A DNA stretch of 64,000 nucleotides from Rothia terrae (GCF_012396615.1 NZ_JAAXPV010000011.1:28998-92997), one strand, 5' to 3'; numbered from the stretch's first letter, positions 39,786 through 48,989 are shown. Notes: generated by a model from the sequence alone, not told the origin. Program-made: numbers and translations.

Positions 39786-39801
39786 TGTGACTATGTTCAC
39801 C
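39786..39801. promoter_or_regulatory. Candidate CRP/GlxR operator upstream of lpdA
   Basis: TGTGA-CTATGT-TCACC matches the CRP-family consensus TGTGA-N6-TCACA at 9 of 10 fixed positions. It lies about 130 bases before the lpdA start. GlxR is known to bind upstream of lpd and other central carbon genes in Corynebacterium, so the place makes sense. No CRP-family gene is in the window. Confidence 0.45.
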
Positions 39802-39928
39802 AACACGACTTAGTGTTGAAACGAAACAAAGTAGAGCAACACCCAAACACGCGATAAGCTAGGAATCGAACTACATAGTTAAACCGCGGGGTTTTTAGCC
39901 CCGACTTTCAACAAAAGGGAGCATCAAC

Positions 39929-41308
39929 GTGGCCGATACGGCAGCAGCTCAAGAATTTGACGTTCTGATTCTCGGTGGCGGTAGCGCAGGCTACTCAGCA
40001 GCACTTCGCGCAGTGCAGCTTGGCTTTACCGTAGGCATGATCGAAAAGGCAAAGCTCGGTGGCACCTGTTTGCACACCGGTTGCATCCCGACCAAGGCTT
40101 ACCTCCACGCAGCAGAAGTTGCAGCAGAAACCCGCGAATCCGCAAAGTTCGGTGTTAACGCAACCCTTGATTCAGTCGACATGGCTAAGGTTCGCGAATA
40201 CAAGGACGGCATTGTTGCAGGTAAGCACAAGGGCCTGACCGGTCTCTTGAAGATGAAGAAGGTTACCGTCATCGAAGGCGACGGTAAGCTCACCGGCAAA
40301 GACACCATCACCGTAGATGGCACCGAATACAAGGGTAAGCACATCATCCTTGCATCAGGCTCATACTCAAAGACCTTCGGCATCGAGATTCGCGACCGCG
40401 TGCTGACCTCAACCGAGGCACTGCAGATGGATTACACCCCCAAGAGCGCAATCGTGCTCGGTGGTGGCGTTATCGGCTCAGAGTTCGCATCACTGTGGAG
40501 CTCATACGGCGTAGACGTAACCATCATCGAAGGTCTGCCTCACCTTGTACCCAACGAGGACCCCGCAATCATCAAGGTTGTTGAGCGTGAATTCAAGAAG
40601 CGCGGCATCAAGACCAACCTCGGTACTTTCTTCGAGAAGGTAGAGCAGGACGAAAACGGTGCAAAGGTTACCCTGACCGACGGCAAGGTATTTGAAGCTG
40701 ACATCGTTCTTGTAGCTGTTGGCCGTGGCCCTAACACCGATGGCCTGGGCTACGAAGAACAGGGCATCACCCTTGATCGCGGCTTCGTTATTCCTAACGA
40801 GCGTCTGCACACCGGCGTTGGCAACATCTACGCAATCGGCGACATTGTTCCCGGCGTACAGCTTGCACACCGCGGCTACCAGCAGGGTCGCTTCGTTGCA
40901 GAAGAAATCGCTGGTCTGAACCCCCAGGTTGTTGAAGACATCAACATCCCCAAGGTCACCTTCTGCGACCCCGAAATCGCTTCCGTTGGCTACTCACAGC
41001 CCAAGGCTGAAGAGAAGTTCGGCAGGGAAAACGTTGAGGTTGCAGAGTACAACCTTGCAGGTAACGGCAAGTCATCTATTCTCGGCACCGGCGGCCTGGT
41101 TAAGGTTGTCCGCGAGAAGAACGGCCCCATCGTTGGCGTTCACGCTGTAGGTAAGCGCATGGGCGAGCAGATCGGTGAGGCTCAGATGTGGGTTGTCTGG
41201 GAAGCATTCCCCGAGGACGTTGCACAGTTCATCCACGCACACCCCACTCAGAACGAGTCACTGGGTGAAGCAGCGATGGCACTTGCTGGCGCACCCCTGC
41301 ACGGCTAA
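39929..41308 (+). CDS. lpdA: Dihydrolipoyl dehydrogenase (E3)
   Basis: FAD-dependent E3 subunit that reoxidises lipoyl groups of 2-oxo acid dehydrogenases using NAD, 459 residues. GTG start at 39929 with AAAAGGGA upstream. FAD-binding loop LILGGGSAGYSAALRA (residues 13-28). Redox-active disulfide Cys47 and Cys52 in GGTCLHTGCIPTKAY. NAD-binding loop VLGGGVIGSEFASLW (about residue 175). The C-terminal interface has the catalytic pair His438 and Glu443 in HAHPTQNES. It is followed by a hairpin, then sucB. Codon use is highly biased (Ser mostly TCA), as expected for strong expression. Confidence 0.95.
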   Translation: MADTAAAQEFDVLILGGGSAGYSAALRAVQLGFTVGMIEKAKLGGTCLHTGCIPTKAYLHAAEVAAETRESAKFGVNATLDSVDMAKVREYKDGIVAGKHKGLTGLLKMKKVTVIEGDGKLTGKDTITVDGTEYKGKHIILASGSYSKTFGIEIRDRVLTSTEALQMDYTPKSAIVLGGGVIGSEFASLWSSYGVDVTIIEGLPHLVPNEDPAIIKVVEREFKKRGIKTNLGTFFEKVEQDENGAKVTLTDGKVFEADIVLVAVGRGPNTDGLGYEEQGITLDRGFVIPNERLHTGVGNIYAIGDIVPGVQLAHRGYQQGRFVAEEIAGLNPQVVEDINIPKVTFCDPEIASVGYSQPKAEEKFGRENVEVAEYNLAGNGKSSILGTGGLVKVVREKNGPIVGVHAVGKRMGEQIGEAQMWVVWEAFPEDVAQFIHAHPTQNESLGEAAMALAGAPLHG

Positions 41309-41318
41309 TAAAGCTTTT

Positions 41319-41353
41319 AGGGTGGCACGTTTGAAGACCGAGCGTGCCACCCT
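41319..41353 (+). terminator. Hairpin between lpdA and sucB
   Basis: AGGGTGGCAC pairs perfectly with GTGCCACCCT. Only CTCATAG follows, so it could be a weak terminator or an attenuating/processing hairpin within an lpdA-sucB transcript. Confidence 0.55.
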
Positions 41354-41400
41354 CTCATAGATTTTCGTAGCATCACTATAGAAGGACGGAAAGAGACATT

Positions 41401-43089
41401 ATGTCGACTACTGTTGAACTGCCCGCACTGGGCGAATCCGTAACCGAGGGCACCGTTACCCGCTGGTTGGTAGAGGTTGGCGATACCGTTTCAGTTGACG
41501 ATCCCATCGTTGAAATCTCAACCGACAAGGTAGACACCGAGGTTCCCTCACCCGTTGCAGGTACCATCGAAAAGATCCTCGTTGAAGAAGACGAAGACAT
41601 CGAAGTTGGTGCTCCCCTCGTAGTTATCGGCGACGGCTCAGGCGCTTCAGAAGAAGCTCCCGCAGCACCCGCTGAAGAAAAGAAGGAAGAAGCTCCCGCA
41701 GCTGAAGAGAAGAAGGAAGAGGAAGCACCCGCTGCTCCCGCTTCATCAGGCTCATCAGAAGGTCAGGAAGTTACCCTTCCCGCACTCGGTGAATCAGTTA
41801 CCGAAGGCACCATCACTCGCTGGCTCAAAGAAATCGGCGAAGAAGTTGCAGTTGACGAGCCCCTCGTTGAAATCTCAACCGACAAGGTAGACACCGAGGT
41901 TCCCTCACCCGTAGCTGGTACTCTCCTTGAAATCCGCATCCAGGAAGACGAGGACGCTGAAGTTGGTCAGGTTCTGGCTATCATCGGTGACGCATCAGCA
42001 GCTTCATCAGCTCCCGCAGCTGAAGAGAAGAAGGAAGAAGCAACACCTGCTCCTTCAGCTGAGGAGAAGAAGGAAGCTCCCCAGGCTGAGGTTAAGAAGG
42101 AAGAGACCTCAGAAGAGGCTTCAGCACCTGCATCATCAAACGGCGAAGTTTACGTAACCCCGCTGGTTCGCAAGCTCGCTAAGCAGGAAGGCATCGACCT
42201 CTCCACCATTAAGGGCACCGGTGTTGGTGGCCGCATCCGCAAGCAGGACGTTCAGGCAGCAGTTGAGGCTAAGGGCTCATCAGCACCTGCAGCTTCAGCT
42301 CCTGCAGCTTCAGAGTCAGCTCCCGCAGCTGCTAAGAAGGAAGCTCCCAAGGTTGAGAAGTCATCAAAGCGTGGCACCACCGAGAAGGCTCCCCGCATTC
42401 GCCAGACCGTTGCTAAGCGCATGGTTGAGTCACTTGCTACCTCAGCACAGCTGACCACCGTTCAGGAAATTGACCTGACCCGCCTGGTTGCACTGCGCAA
42501 CAAGGCTAAGGACGACTTCGCAGCTCGCGAGGGCGCAAAGCTCACCTTCCTGCCCTTCTTCGCAAAGGCAGTGACCGAGGCTCTGCAGCAGTTCCCCCAG
42601 TTCAACTCCTCAATGTCAGATGACTTCAAGGAAATCACTTACCACGGTTCAGAGAACCTTGGTTTGGCAGTAGATACCCCCAAGGGTCTGCTGGTTCCCG
42701 TGGTCAAGGACGCAGGCGATTTGAACATTGCTGGTCTTGCTAAGAAGATTGGCGACGTTGCAAAGCGTGCACGCGACGGCCAGGTTGGTCCCGAGGAGCT
42801 CTCAGGTTCAACCTTCACCATCTCATCAACCGGTCAGACCGGCGGTGTATTCTTCACCCCGATCATCAACCAGCCGAACGTTGCAATCTTGGGCATTGGT
42901 TCAACCAACAAGCGCCCCGCAATCGTTCAGGATGCAGAAGGTAACGACGTTATCGCAGTTCGTAGCCTTGCTTACTTCTCACTGACCTACGATCACCGCG
43001 TAGTTGACGGTGCAGACGCAGGTCGCTTCTTGAACTTCCTCAAGCAGCGCCTGGAAGAAGCAGCATTCGACGCTGAGCTCGGCCTCTAA
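41401..43089 (+). CDS. sucB: Dihydrolipoamide acyltransferase (E2), 2-oxoglutarate dehydrogenase type
   Basis: E2 core of a 2-oxo acid dehydrogenase, 562 residues. Two lipoyl domains occur in tandem, with lipoyl-lysines Lys43 and Lys162, each in EISTDKVDTEVPSP. They are joined by Ala/Pro/Lys/Glu-rich linkers. A peripheral subunit-binding domain follows (TPLVRKLAKQEGIDLSTIKG, about residue 255). The catalytic domain ends with YDHRVVDGADAGRF, where His532 and Asp536 are the active-site pair. Annotated 2-oxoglutarate dehydrogenase E2 in most actinobacteria, although it may also serve pyruvate dehydrogenase. The ATG is preceded by AAGGACGGAAAGAG. The lipoate genes lipB and lipA lie nearby. Confidence 0.9.
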   Translation: MSTTVELPALGESVTEGTVTRWLVEVGDTVSVDDPIVEISTDKVDTEVPSPVAGTIEKILVEEDEDIEVGAPLVVIGDGSGASEEAPAAPAEEKKEEAPAAEEKKEEEAPAAPASSGSSEGQEVTLPALGESVTEGTITRWLKEIGEEVAVDEPLVEISTDKVDTEVPSPVAGTLLEIRIQEDEDAEVGQVLAIIGDASAASSAPAAEEKKEEATPAPSAEEKKEAPQAEVKKEETSEEASAPASSNGEVYVTPLVRKLAKQEGIDLSTIKGTGVGGRIRKQDVQAAVEAKGSSAPAASAPAASESAPAAAKKEAPKVEKSSKRGTTEKAPRIRQTVAKRMVESLATSAQLTTVQEIDLTRLVALRNKAKDDFAAREGAKLTFLPFFAKAVTEALQQFPQFNSSMSDDFKEITYHGSENLGLAVDTPKGLLVPVVKDAGDLNIAGLAKKIGDVAKRARDGQVGPEELSGSTFTISSTGQTGGVFFTPIINQPNVAILGIGSTNKRPAIVQDAEGNDVIAVRSLAYFSLTYDHRVVDGADAGRFLNFLKQRLEEAAFDAELGL

Positions 43090-43129
43090 GAACGCGTCTC
43101 GCCGGTTGCCCGGCGTAGCGCTCTGAGCT

Positions 43130-43172
43130 AAGGACGCCGGTGTCTCCACTCATAGAGGCACCGGCGTCCTTT
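43130..43172 (+). terminator. Terminator of sucB
   Basis: AAGGACGCCGGTG-CTC pairs with GAG-CACCGGCGTCCTT, followed by TATATTTG. Confidence 0.75.
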
Positions 43173-43270
43173 ATATTTGTCCCGTGACTTTACCTTACGT
43201 TGTGTCACACTTGAGGCTTTTATGAACAGATTGTCCGCAAATAGCGTTGGTAGTGCGTAGAGTATAAAGT

Positions 43271-43615
43271 ATGCTTCATACTATTTTGTTGATTTTGCAC
43301 GTTATTAGCGTGGTGCTCATTATCGGTTTGTGGGTGGCTAACTTTAAGCCGCCGAAGGTTTTGCCGGGTCAGTTTCATTCAGCCTTGCTGGCATTTATCA
43401 CCGGTTTGACCATGTATATTTTGGCGACTTCTAACGGTGCTCAGATTAACCACATGGGATACGGCATCAAGATGCTAATTGCCCTGGCGATTGTTGTTTG
43501 TGCTTTCATCGGCCAGAAGAAGTACAAGCAGGGTCTGCCCGTTTCTACCGGTCTTGCGCATGCGGTGGGCGGTCTAGCGGTTATTAACGTCATCATTGCC
43601 CTTGCAATCCACTAA
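43271..43615 (+). CDS. Small conserved membrane protein
   Basis: 114 residues, almost entirely hydrophobic, with four predicted helices (about 3-22, 38-52, 64-83 and 92-112). Short polar loops contain NFKPPKVLPGQFH and GQKKYKQGL. No motif identifies a function. The ATG at 43271 has no strong ribosome site, but the coding frame is clean and a terminator follows. Likely a conserved inner-membrane protein of Micrococcaceae. Confidence 0.65.
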   Translation: MLHTILLILHVISVVLIIGLWVANFKPPKVLPGQFHSALLAFITGLTMYILATSNGAQINHMGYGIKMLIALAIVVCAFIGQKKYKQGLPVSTGLAHAVGGLAVINVIIALAIH

Positions 43616-43630
43616 AAATTTTCGATACCC

Positions 43631-43666
43631 GGCGGGTCAGAACTCACTGTTCTGGCCCGCCTTTTT
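43631..43666 (+). terminator. Terminator of the small membrane-protein gene
   Basis: GGCGGG-CAGAAC pairs with GTTCTG-CCCGCC, followed by TTTTTATG. It also faces the convergent pseudokinase gene. Confidence 0.85.
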
Positions 43667-43682
43667 ATGCCTCATTCCTGCT

Positions 43683-45317
43683 TTAGTCGCTGATAGGCAC
43701 AGCTGTCTCCAGCTTCCATTGATGATCCTGTAGCGCAAGGGTTAGGCGGGCGCGCTGCTGAGCTCCCCCATTGACCTCGGTTATCCCGCTGGTTCCAGCA
43801 AGCTGAGTTTGATTGCTTCTGAGGGTGACTGTCGCCTGCGCGTGTTCAGCGTCGGTTGAGATTTCGGTAATCTCTACGACGCTGAGTGGTTGGGACGCGA
43901 GTGTACGATCAGAGTCGCGGGAAATCAGTTCACCGTCTGCTCGGGCTACGTCTGAGGTAAGTACAGCGTATTCGGCGATTCCATTGCCGTTGCCGGATGC
44001 CAAAACCTTGTTGCGTGCCTCAAAGATTGAGTGGATATCTTCTTCAAGGTGTTCAGCATCCGCAGTGATACTTTCAATGGAGTCAGAAGTGGCTGAGGCA
44101 GAGCTACTGGGGTGAGATTCTGCAGGTGTTTCAGCTACCTGCTGGACTGAGGGCTCCGAAGTCACGGTAGCAGCTGATTGTTGCGGTTCTTCGTTACCGT
44201 TGACCAGCGTCCGACCCGCAGCACAGACCGCTAAAACACCTACGGCGGCCGCTATGGGAAGCAGCCACCGTGGTCGAGATTTACTAGTTGTTATTCCAGT
44301 AGCTTTCTTCTGACGAGTCTTTGGTGTGGCTGTAGTGCGTGATGCTCGTGAGACTCCGTGAGATGTAGCAGGAGCCACGATGCGCGCCGGCAAGCGTCCT
44401 TTAACGCTCGGGTGAGCAGCTGTGTGAAGTTCGATAGGCGTAGGTTTTGCATAGGATGCGAGCGCCGCCGTTATCTCAGCAAGTTGCGGTTGAGCATCTG
44501 CAGGCGCGTCCAAAGCTAATTCAAGAACCTGTGCCAATGAGTCTGGCGCATCGGGACAGTATAAAGATAGCGGTTTTCTAGTGATGGTATCTTCAGGAAT
44601 AACTCCGGTGAGAGCACGCCAGATGAGGGCTGAAAATTCACGAATATCGTGGGCTTTATGCTGGGTTGCAATGGTTGCGGGTGCACCGCGAAAGTCGATG
44701 TCTGGGGCAAGGAGTTTGGGCTTCATCTCATCGAGTGTGAAGGCCACGGTGTGCGGGCGGAGTTCTGAGTAAGCAAAGGACTGTTGGTGCACCCAGGTGA
44801 GCGCGGCTGCTACGCTCTCTGCAAGGTAAGTGACCTCGCCCGGGGTGAGAGTTGACCTGACAGAAAGTACGTTATCGAGGCTTCCGGCCCCTAGCGGTTC
44901 GTACCATTTTTCGTGGCGGTGGTCGGATTCCCGATGGGTCAGAAGCGTCGCTACAGATTCTGGGTTATCAAGGTTAAGCAGGCGTTCTAAAGATCGGATT
45001 TTTAGAGTATCGCTTTGAGGCTCTGAACTGTGCAGGGTGTATTCTCCCGGTGCCAGTCCCCTCGATTTTCCTTGCGCTTCATTGCAGCTGACGAGCCAAA
45101 GCGCTCCGTGCGGCAATGATTGCATCTTGTAGATCACGGAGTATTCACCGGTGGAATGAGATGCACCGTTGGCGTGGGTATCACCGGTTTCTATGGCCGA
45201 TGAAGCTTCAGAAGCATCGTGGCTGTGGGCATGAGCATCCACTTCGTGGGGTACCAGCGGCATCCAATTGGTAATGGGCAGGTTAGTCGACTCAGGTCGT
45301 GGTTCAAAATTCTTCAT
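43683..45317 (-). CDS. Membrane-anchored protein with a degenerate Ser/Thr-kinase-like domain
   Basis: 544 residues from the ATG at 45317; a GTG at 45365 would add 16, and neither has a clear ribosome site. The N-terminal 300 residues resemble a protein kinase fold (LGAGSLDNVLSVRSTLTPGE, then EFSALIWRALTGVIPED). However, the catalytic loop reads FAYSELRPHTVAF instead of HRDLKPxN, and the metal motif reads PDIDF. No phosphotransfer is expected, so it is a likely pseudokinase. A linker rich in basic residues is followed by one membrane helix (LLPIAAAVGVLAVCAAGRTL), then an extracytoplasmic domain of about 150 residues rich in Ser/Glu. Likely role: sensing or scaffolding at the envelope. Confidence 0.6.
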   Translation of the reverse strand: MKNFEPRPESTNLPITNWMPLVPHEVDAHAHSHDASEASSAIETGDTHANGASHSTGEYSVIYKMQSLPHGALWLVSCNEAQGKSRGLAPGEYTLHSSEPQSDTLKIRSLERLLNLDNPESVATLLTHRESDHRHEKWYEPLGAGSLDNVLSVRSTLTPGEVTYLAESVAAALTWVHQQSFAYSELRPHTVAFTLDEMKPKLLAPDIDFRGAPATIATQHKAHDIREFSALIWRALTGVIPEDTITRKPLSLYCPDAPDSLAQVLELALDAPADAQPQLAEITAALASYAKPTPIELHTAAHPSVKGRLPARIVAPATSHGVSRASRTTATPKTRQKKATGITTSKSRPRWLLPIAAAVGVLAVCAAGRTLVNGNEEPQQSAATVTSEPSVQQVAETPAESHPSSSASATSDSIESITADAEHLEEDIHSIFEARNKVLASGNGNGIAEYAVLTSDVARADGELISRDSDRTLASQPLSVVEITEISTDAEHAQATVTLRSNQTQLAGTSGITEVNGGAQQRARLTLALQDHQWKLETAVPISD

Positions 45318-45500
45318 GACATCAGGTGTACACGATTTTCCAAAATCACCGCGAAAGTTATCCACAGGCTAGCAAAAGCCCTAGTGGCATAAGGTTTATG
45401 CACGCGTCATAGAACGTAAATTTTATTCTCGCTCCGCCTTTGGTGAATCCCACAGTCTTCTCGTTTTAGAACTTGCCCTTTAAGAGTTAAGGTAGTTCTT

Positions 45501-46196
45501 ATGGCTGTGATATTTGAACGTATGGGGTACGACCCTGCTTTTGTAGATTACTCAGAAGCATTGGACCGTCAGGTGGAACTACTGAATGAAGTAGCCGCCC
45601 TTAAAACCCAAAATACGGTCATTTTGTTAGAGCATCAGCCTGTTTTCACGGCGGGTAAACTCACTGAAGACCACGAATATCCTCAGGACAAAAGCATTCC
45701 TGTCATCAAGACAGACCGTGGCGGCAAGCTCACCTGGCACGGCCCTGGTCAGCTCACCGGCTACCCCATTTTGCGTCTGCCACTGCCTTTCGACGTCGTT
45801 AAGTACGTGCGCATTTTGGAGCAGATGATTATTAATGTTCTGGCAGATATGGGTATTACCGGAGACCGGGTTGAAGGACGCTCGGGTGTGTGGATTCTCG
45901 GAGACGGCATTACCCCCGATAAGAAGATTGCGGCGATCGGCATTCGCGTCTCTAAACGAACGACAATGCACGGTTTTGCATTGAACTGCTCAAATGAGAC
46001 CAACCCCTTCGGTCAGTTCATTCCGTGCGGTATTACCGATGCGGGCGTTACCACTATTAGTGAACAGCTTGGGCGCACCGTCACCCCCGCCGAAATGGCA
46101 CCGCGCGTTGAAGCAGAAATCGTGAAGCTCGCTGATCAGCTGGCTCTCGACTTTGAGCCTGGCGATGACCCGACTCAGCACGGCTTTAGACGCTAA
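45501..46196 (+). CDS. lipB: Octanoyl-ACP:protein N-octanoyltransferase
   Basis: Transfers octanoate from acyl carrier protein to lipoyl domains, the first step of lipoate synthesis; 231 residues. The substrate loop is DRGGKLTWHGPGQLTGYPI (residues 74-92). The acyl-accepting Cys is in IPCGITDAGVTT, and the catalytic Lys is in KKIAAIGIRV. It lies 53 bases before lipA, so an operon is likely. The ATG has TTAAGGTAGTTCTT upstream. Its product acts on the SucB lipoyl domains encoded upstream. Confidence 0.93.
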   Translation: MAVIFERMGYDPAFVDYSEALDRQVELLNEVAALKTQNTVILLEHQPVFTAGKLTEDHEYPQDKSIPVIKTDRGGKLTWHGPGQLTGYPILRLPLPFDVVKYVRILEQMIINVLADMGITGDRVEGRSGVWILGDGITPDKKIAAIGIRVSKRTTMHGFALNCSNETNPFGQFIPCGITDAGVTTISEQLGRTVTPAEMAPRVEAEIVKLADQLALDFEPGDDPTQHGFRR

Positions 46197-46249
46197 CTTT
46201 TACCTCAGATTTTCAAGAATTTACAGGACATATCACTAGGAGATAAAAC

Positions 46250-47263
46250 ATGAGCGATAAGCCCGAAGGCCGTAAGCTTCTTCGCGTTGAAGAGCGTAAC
46301 AGCCAGGTGCCCATTGAGAAGAAGCCTCACTGGATTAAGACCAAAGCTAAAGTTGGCCCTAACTACGGTGAGATGATTGAGCTTTCAACCGGTAGCGGTT
46401 TGCACACTGTATGTGAAGAAGCTGGCTGTCCTAACATCTATGAATGCTGGGAAGATCGCGAAGCTACCTACCTCATCGGTGGTTCTGAGTGCACCCGTCG
46501 CTGCGATTTCTGCGCGATTGATACCGGTAAGCCTGTTGCTCTTGATAAAACTGAGCCGATCAAGGTTGCTTTGAACGTGAAGAAGATGGGTCTTCGCTAC
46601 ACCACCGTGACTGGTGTTGCACGCGATGACCTTGAAGACGGCGGTGCGTGGATTTATGCGGAGACCATTCGCCAGATTCACCGCATAGCACCGAATACCG
46701 GTGTGGAGATTTTGATTCCCGACTTCAAGGGTCGTGAGCAGGATGTCCAGCAGGTTATTGATGCTCAGCCCGAGGTTTTTGCGCACAACCTTGAGACTGT
46801 GCCACGTATCTTCAAGCAGATTCGCCCCGCGTTCCGCTACGAACGTTCACTCGATGTCATCACTCAGGGTAAAGAAGCTGGCCTTGTCACCAAGTCCAAC
46901 CTGATTCTCGGCATGGGCGAAACCAACGATGAGATTTACGAGGCTCTGTGCGATTTGCACGATGCGGGCACCGACATTATTACTCTCACCCAGTACCTGC
47001 GCCCCGGTCCGCTCTTCCATCCCATCGACCGCTGGGTTAAGCCTCAGGAGTTCGTTGAGTTGTCCAAGATGGCTGAAGAAATCGGTTTTGCAGGCGTTAT
47101 GGCGGGCCCGATGGTTCGTTCATCTTACCGCGCAGGTAAGCTGTGGGCACGCGCCATGAAGAAGAACGGACGCGAGATTCCCGAGCACCTGTCGCACATT
47201 GACGATACCGGCTCAGCAGCCCAGGAAGCATCTTCCCTCGTCGCTGCCGGTCTAGTCGGCTAA
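46250..47263 (+). CDS. lipA: Lipoyl synthase
   Basis: Radical SAM enzyme that inserts two sulfur atoms into octanoyl groups, 337 residues. The auxiliary cluster uses the Cys in [13 protein letters not shown], and the SAM cluster uses [17 protein letters not shown] and TLTQYLRPG are further family signatures, and the C-terminal Ser of VRSSYRAG completes the auxiliary cluster ligands. The ATG is preceded by CTAGGAGATAAAAC. Second gene of lipBA. Confidence 0.96.
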   Translation: MSDKPEGRKLLRVEERNSQVPIEKKPHWIKTKAKVGPNYGEMIELSTGSGLHTVCEEAGCPNIYECWEDREATYLIGGSECTRRCDFCAIDTGKPVALDKTEPIKVALNVKKMGLRYTTVTGVARDDLEDGGAWIYAETIRQIHRIAPNTGVEILIPDFKGREQDVQQVIDAQPEVFAHNLETVPRIFKQIRPAFRYERSLDVITQGKEAGLVTKSNLILGMGETNDEIYEALCDLHDAGTDIITLTQYLRPGPLFHPIDRWVKPQEFVELSKMAEEIGFAGVMAGPMVRSSYRAGKLWARAMKKNGREIPEHLSHIDDTGSAAQEASSLVAAGLVG

Positions 47264-47275
47264 GCGTCACGGTGT

Positions 47276-47325
47276 AGCCGGTGTTAGCTTGAGTGTCGCA
47301 TAACGCATTCGAACTAGCACCGGTT
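47276..47325 (+). terminator. Possible weak hairpin after lipA
   Basis: AGCCGGTGTTAG can pair imperfectly with CTAGCACCGGTT. The loop is long and no U-run follows. Read-through into the DUF4191 gene is likely. Confidence 0.35.
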
Positions 47326-47393
47326 TACCTATAGAATGGTATTTTGCAGTTTGAGTACTGCAGTACATGCCATACCGCACTCAAGGATTCATT

Positions 47394-48224
47394 GTGACTC
47401 AATCGACTGGTAGCAAGCGTGCTTCATCAAAGCGTGCTGAGACCCGCACTTCGGCTCAGCCCACCAGCGCAAAGCGTAACGAGACTAAGCGCAAGCCTGG
47501 TTCATCTCGCATCGCTAGCTCAAAGCGCGCTGAAACTAAGAACGCTCAGAACAAGAAGCCGGGTATGTTCGCTCAGATGAAGCAGGTCTACAAGATGACC
47601 CGCGAGTCTGACCCGAACATCGGTTGGATTATGTTGCTGGCTGCTCTGGCAACTTTGTTGGTTTTCTTGCTCATCGGTATCTTGCTGCATAACTGGATTA
47701 CCTTCTTGCTCATTGGTATTCCTTTTGCAGTGCTAGTTGCTGTCATGATTCTTTCGCGCCGCGCTGAAAAAGCCGCCTTCGCGCAGATTGATGGCCAGAC
47801 CGGTGCGTCCGGTGCTGCCATGAGCACTCTGCGTCGCGGCTGGATTGTTGATCAGCAGCCCGCCGCTGTTAATCCTCGCACCCAGGACGTAGTGTTCCGC
47901 GCTGTTGGTCGCCCCGGCATCGTTCTTGTGACCGAAGGTCCGACCAAGCGTGTTGCCCAGTTGGTGAACAAGGAGAAGGCAACCCTGCGCCGCATTGCGC
48001 CTAACGTTCCTGTTCACGTCATCAACGCTGGAAACGGCGAGGGTCAGACTCCCATGAAGGAAGTCACCCGCAAGATGAACAAGTTGGAAAATAAGTTGAC
48101 TCAGCAGGAAGTTCAGGCGGTCAACAGCCGTATTACTTCTTTGGGTAACCAGAACCTTCCGATGCCCAAGGGTGTTGATCCCATGCGTATGCGTCCTGAT
48201 CGCAAGGGTATGCGCGGTCGCTAA
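47394..48224 (+). CDS. DUF4191 family membrane protein
   Basis: 276 residues from the GTG at 47394 (VTQSTGSKRAS, with AAGGA upstream); an earlier in-frame ATG at 47367 lacks a ribosome site. The first 60 residues are very basic with repeated KRAETR motifs. Two membrane helices follow (IGWIMLLAALATLLVFLLIG and WITFLLIGIPFAVLVAVMIL), then a soluble domain (FRAVGRPGIVLVTEGPTKRV) and a basic tail. Typical companion of lipA in actinobacteria. Function unknown. Confidence 0.8.
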   Translation: MTQSTGSKRASSKRAETRTSAQPTSAKRNETKRKPGSSRIASSKRAETKNAQNKKPGMFAQMKQVYKMTRESDPNIGWIMLLAALATLLVFLLIGILLHNWITFLLIGIPFAVLVAVMILSRRAEKAAFAQIDGQTGASGAAMSTLRRGWIVDQQPAAVNPRTQDVVFRAVGRPGIVLVTEGPTKRVAQLVNKEKATLRRIAPNVPVHVINAGNGEGQTPMKEVTRKMNKLENKLTQQEVQAVNSRITSLGNQNLPMPKGVDPMRMRPDRKGMRGR

Positions 48225-48231
48225 ACTTTAT

Positions 48232-48267
48232 AAAAAGTCCCATCGAGTCAGCTCGGTGGGACTTTTT
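48232..48267 (+). terminator. Terminator of the DUF4191 gene
   Basis: AAAAGTCCCATCGAG pairs with CTCGGTGGGACTTTT (one G-U pair) around TCAG, with TTTTTTCTAT at the end. Confidence 0.88.
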
Positions 48268-48356
48268 TCTATCCTTTTTGCCTCAGCTAAAGTTCTACAA
48301 AAGCAGGGGGTGGCGTTTGCCGTCCCCCTGCGTCCTGCTAATTTTTGGGGTGTGCT

Positions 48357-48788
48357 CTAGCGAATACGGACAAGAGCAGTATGCCGGATGCGGTCGTGCA
48401 CACCGCGAGTATCTTTGTCCATCATGAGAACCGGTAAAAGAAGCATGACCAAGAAAGAGCGTAAAAAGGCTGTGGCATAGCCAACGGGACGCCCGTCAAG
48501 AGTCTGCACCTGTGCCCCTACAATCAGCTGGCCTACAGTATGGCCGCCAAAGCCGATAAGCAGACTCATATAGAGATAAACCACGATGAGTAGAAGCCAT
48601 GACTGATCGGCGAAACCAGCTAGAGCTAGCAGGCCCCAACACAGGTACCAGTCAATAAAAAACGCGATGACGCGCCTGATAATGCTGGCGATGGAACCAG
48701 GACCGTCGCTGGGGCGTCCCAAGCTTTGACCAGGGTAAGGTTGCTCATTATTTTTGATTGAAGAAGAACCGTAGCTATCGTTTTTCAC
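48357..48788 (-). CDS. RDD family membrane protein
   Basis: 143 residues. After a polar N-terminus come RRVIAFFIDWYLCWGLLALAG (the family's Arg...Asp pattern in the first helix) and two further helices (WLLLIVVYLYMSLLI and the FLRSFLVMLLLPVLMM segment). It ends with KDTRGVHDRIRHTALVRIR, the usual RDD ending. RDD proteins sit in the membrane and their roles vary; here it stands between the lipoate cluster and glnA, convergent with DUF4191. Confidence 0.85.
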   Translation of the reverse strand: MKNDSYGSSSIKNNEQPYPGQSLGRPSDGPGSIASIIRRVIAFFIDWYLCWGLLALAGFADQSWLLLIVVYLYMSLLIGFGGHTVGQLIVGAQVQTLDGRPVGYATAFLRSFLVMLLLPVLMMDKDTRGVHDRIRHTALVRIR

Positions 48789-48951
48789 CCCTCCAGCCTA
48801 CCGTTTAGTACCCGGCAAGACAGCCAGCGGCAAACGTCCACACTTTGAAAAAGATTGCCTAATTGGTCAAAGAGCCTTAGAAGTTCACCAGCACGCAGGG
48901 TATTCCCGCTACGATTTAACCATTACCGCTTTACTGTAAAGCCCGGGAGCT

Positions 48952-48989
48952 GTTACATACTTGAAACATTCAAGACACTTCAGGGCAAA
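48952..48989. promoter_or_regulatory. Candidate GlnR operator upstream of glnA
   Basis: GTTAC-n6-GAAAC is a perfect match to the first half of the actinobacterial GlnR box (GTnAC-n6-GAAAC). It is followed after six bases by the weaker pair GACAC-n6-GCAAA, so the spacing of the four-part site is kept. It lies about 100-135 bases before the glnA start. This would place glnA under nitrogen control. No glnR gene is in the window. Confidence 0.5.

Larger units (their letters stand above)
39609..39928. other. Intergenic region before lpdA
   Basis: 320 bases without a gene. It holds the pepA-side hairpin (39647-39713) and the CRP/GlxR-like site (39786-39801). Confidence 0.6.
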
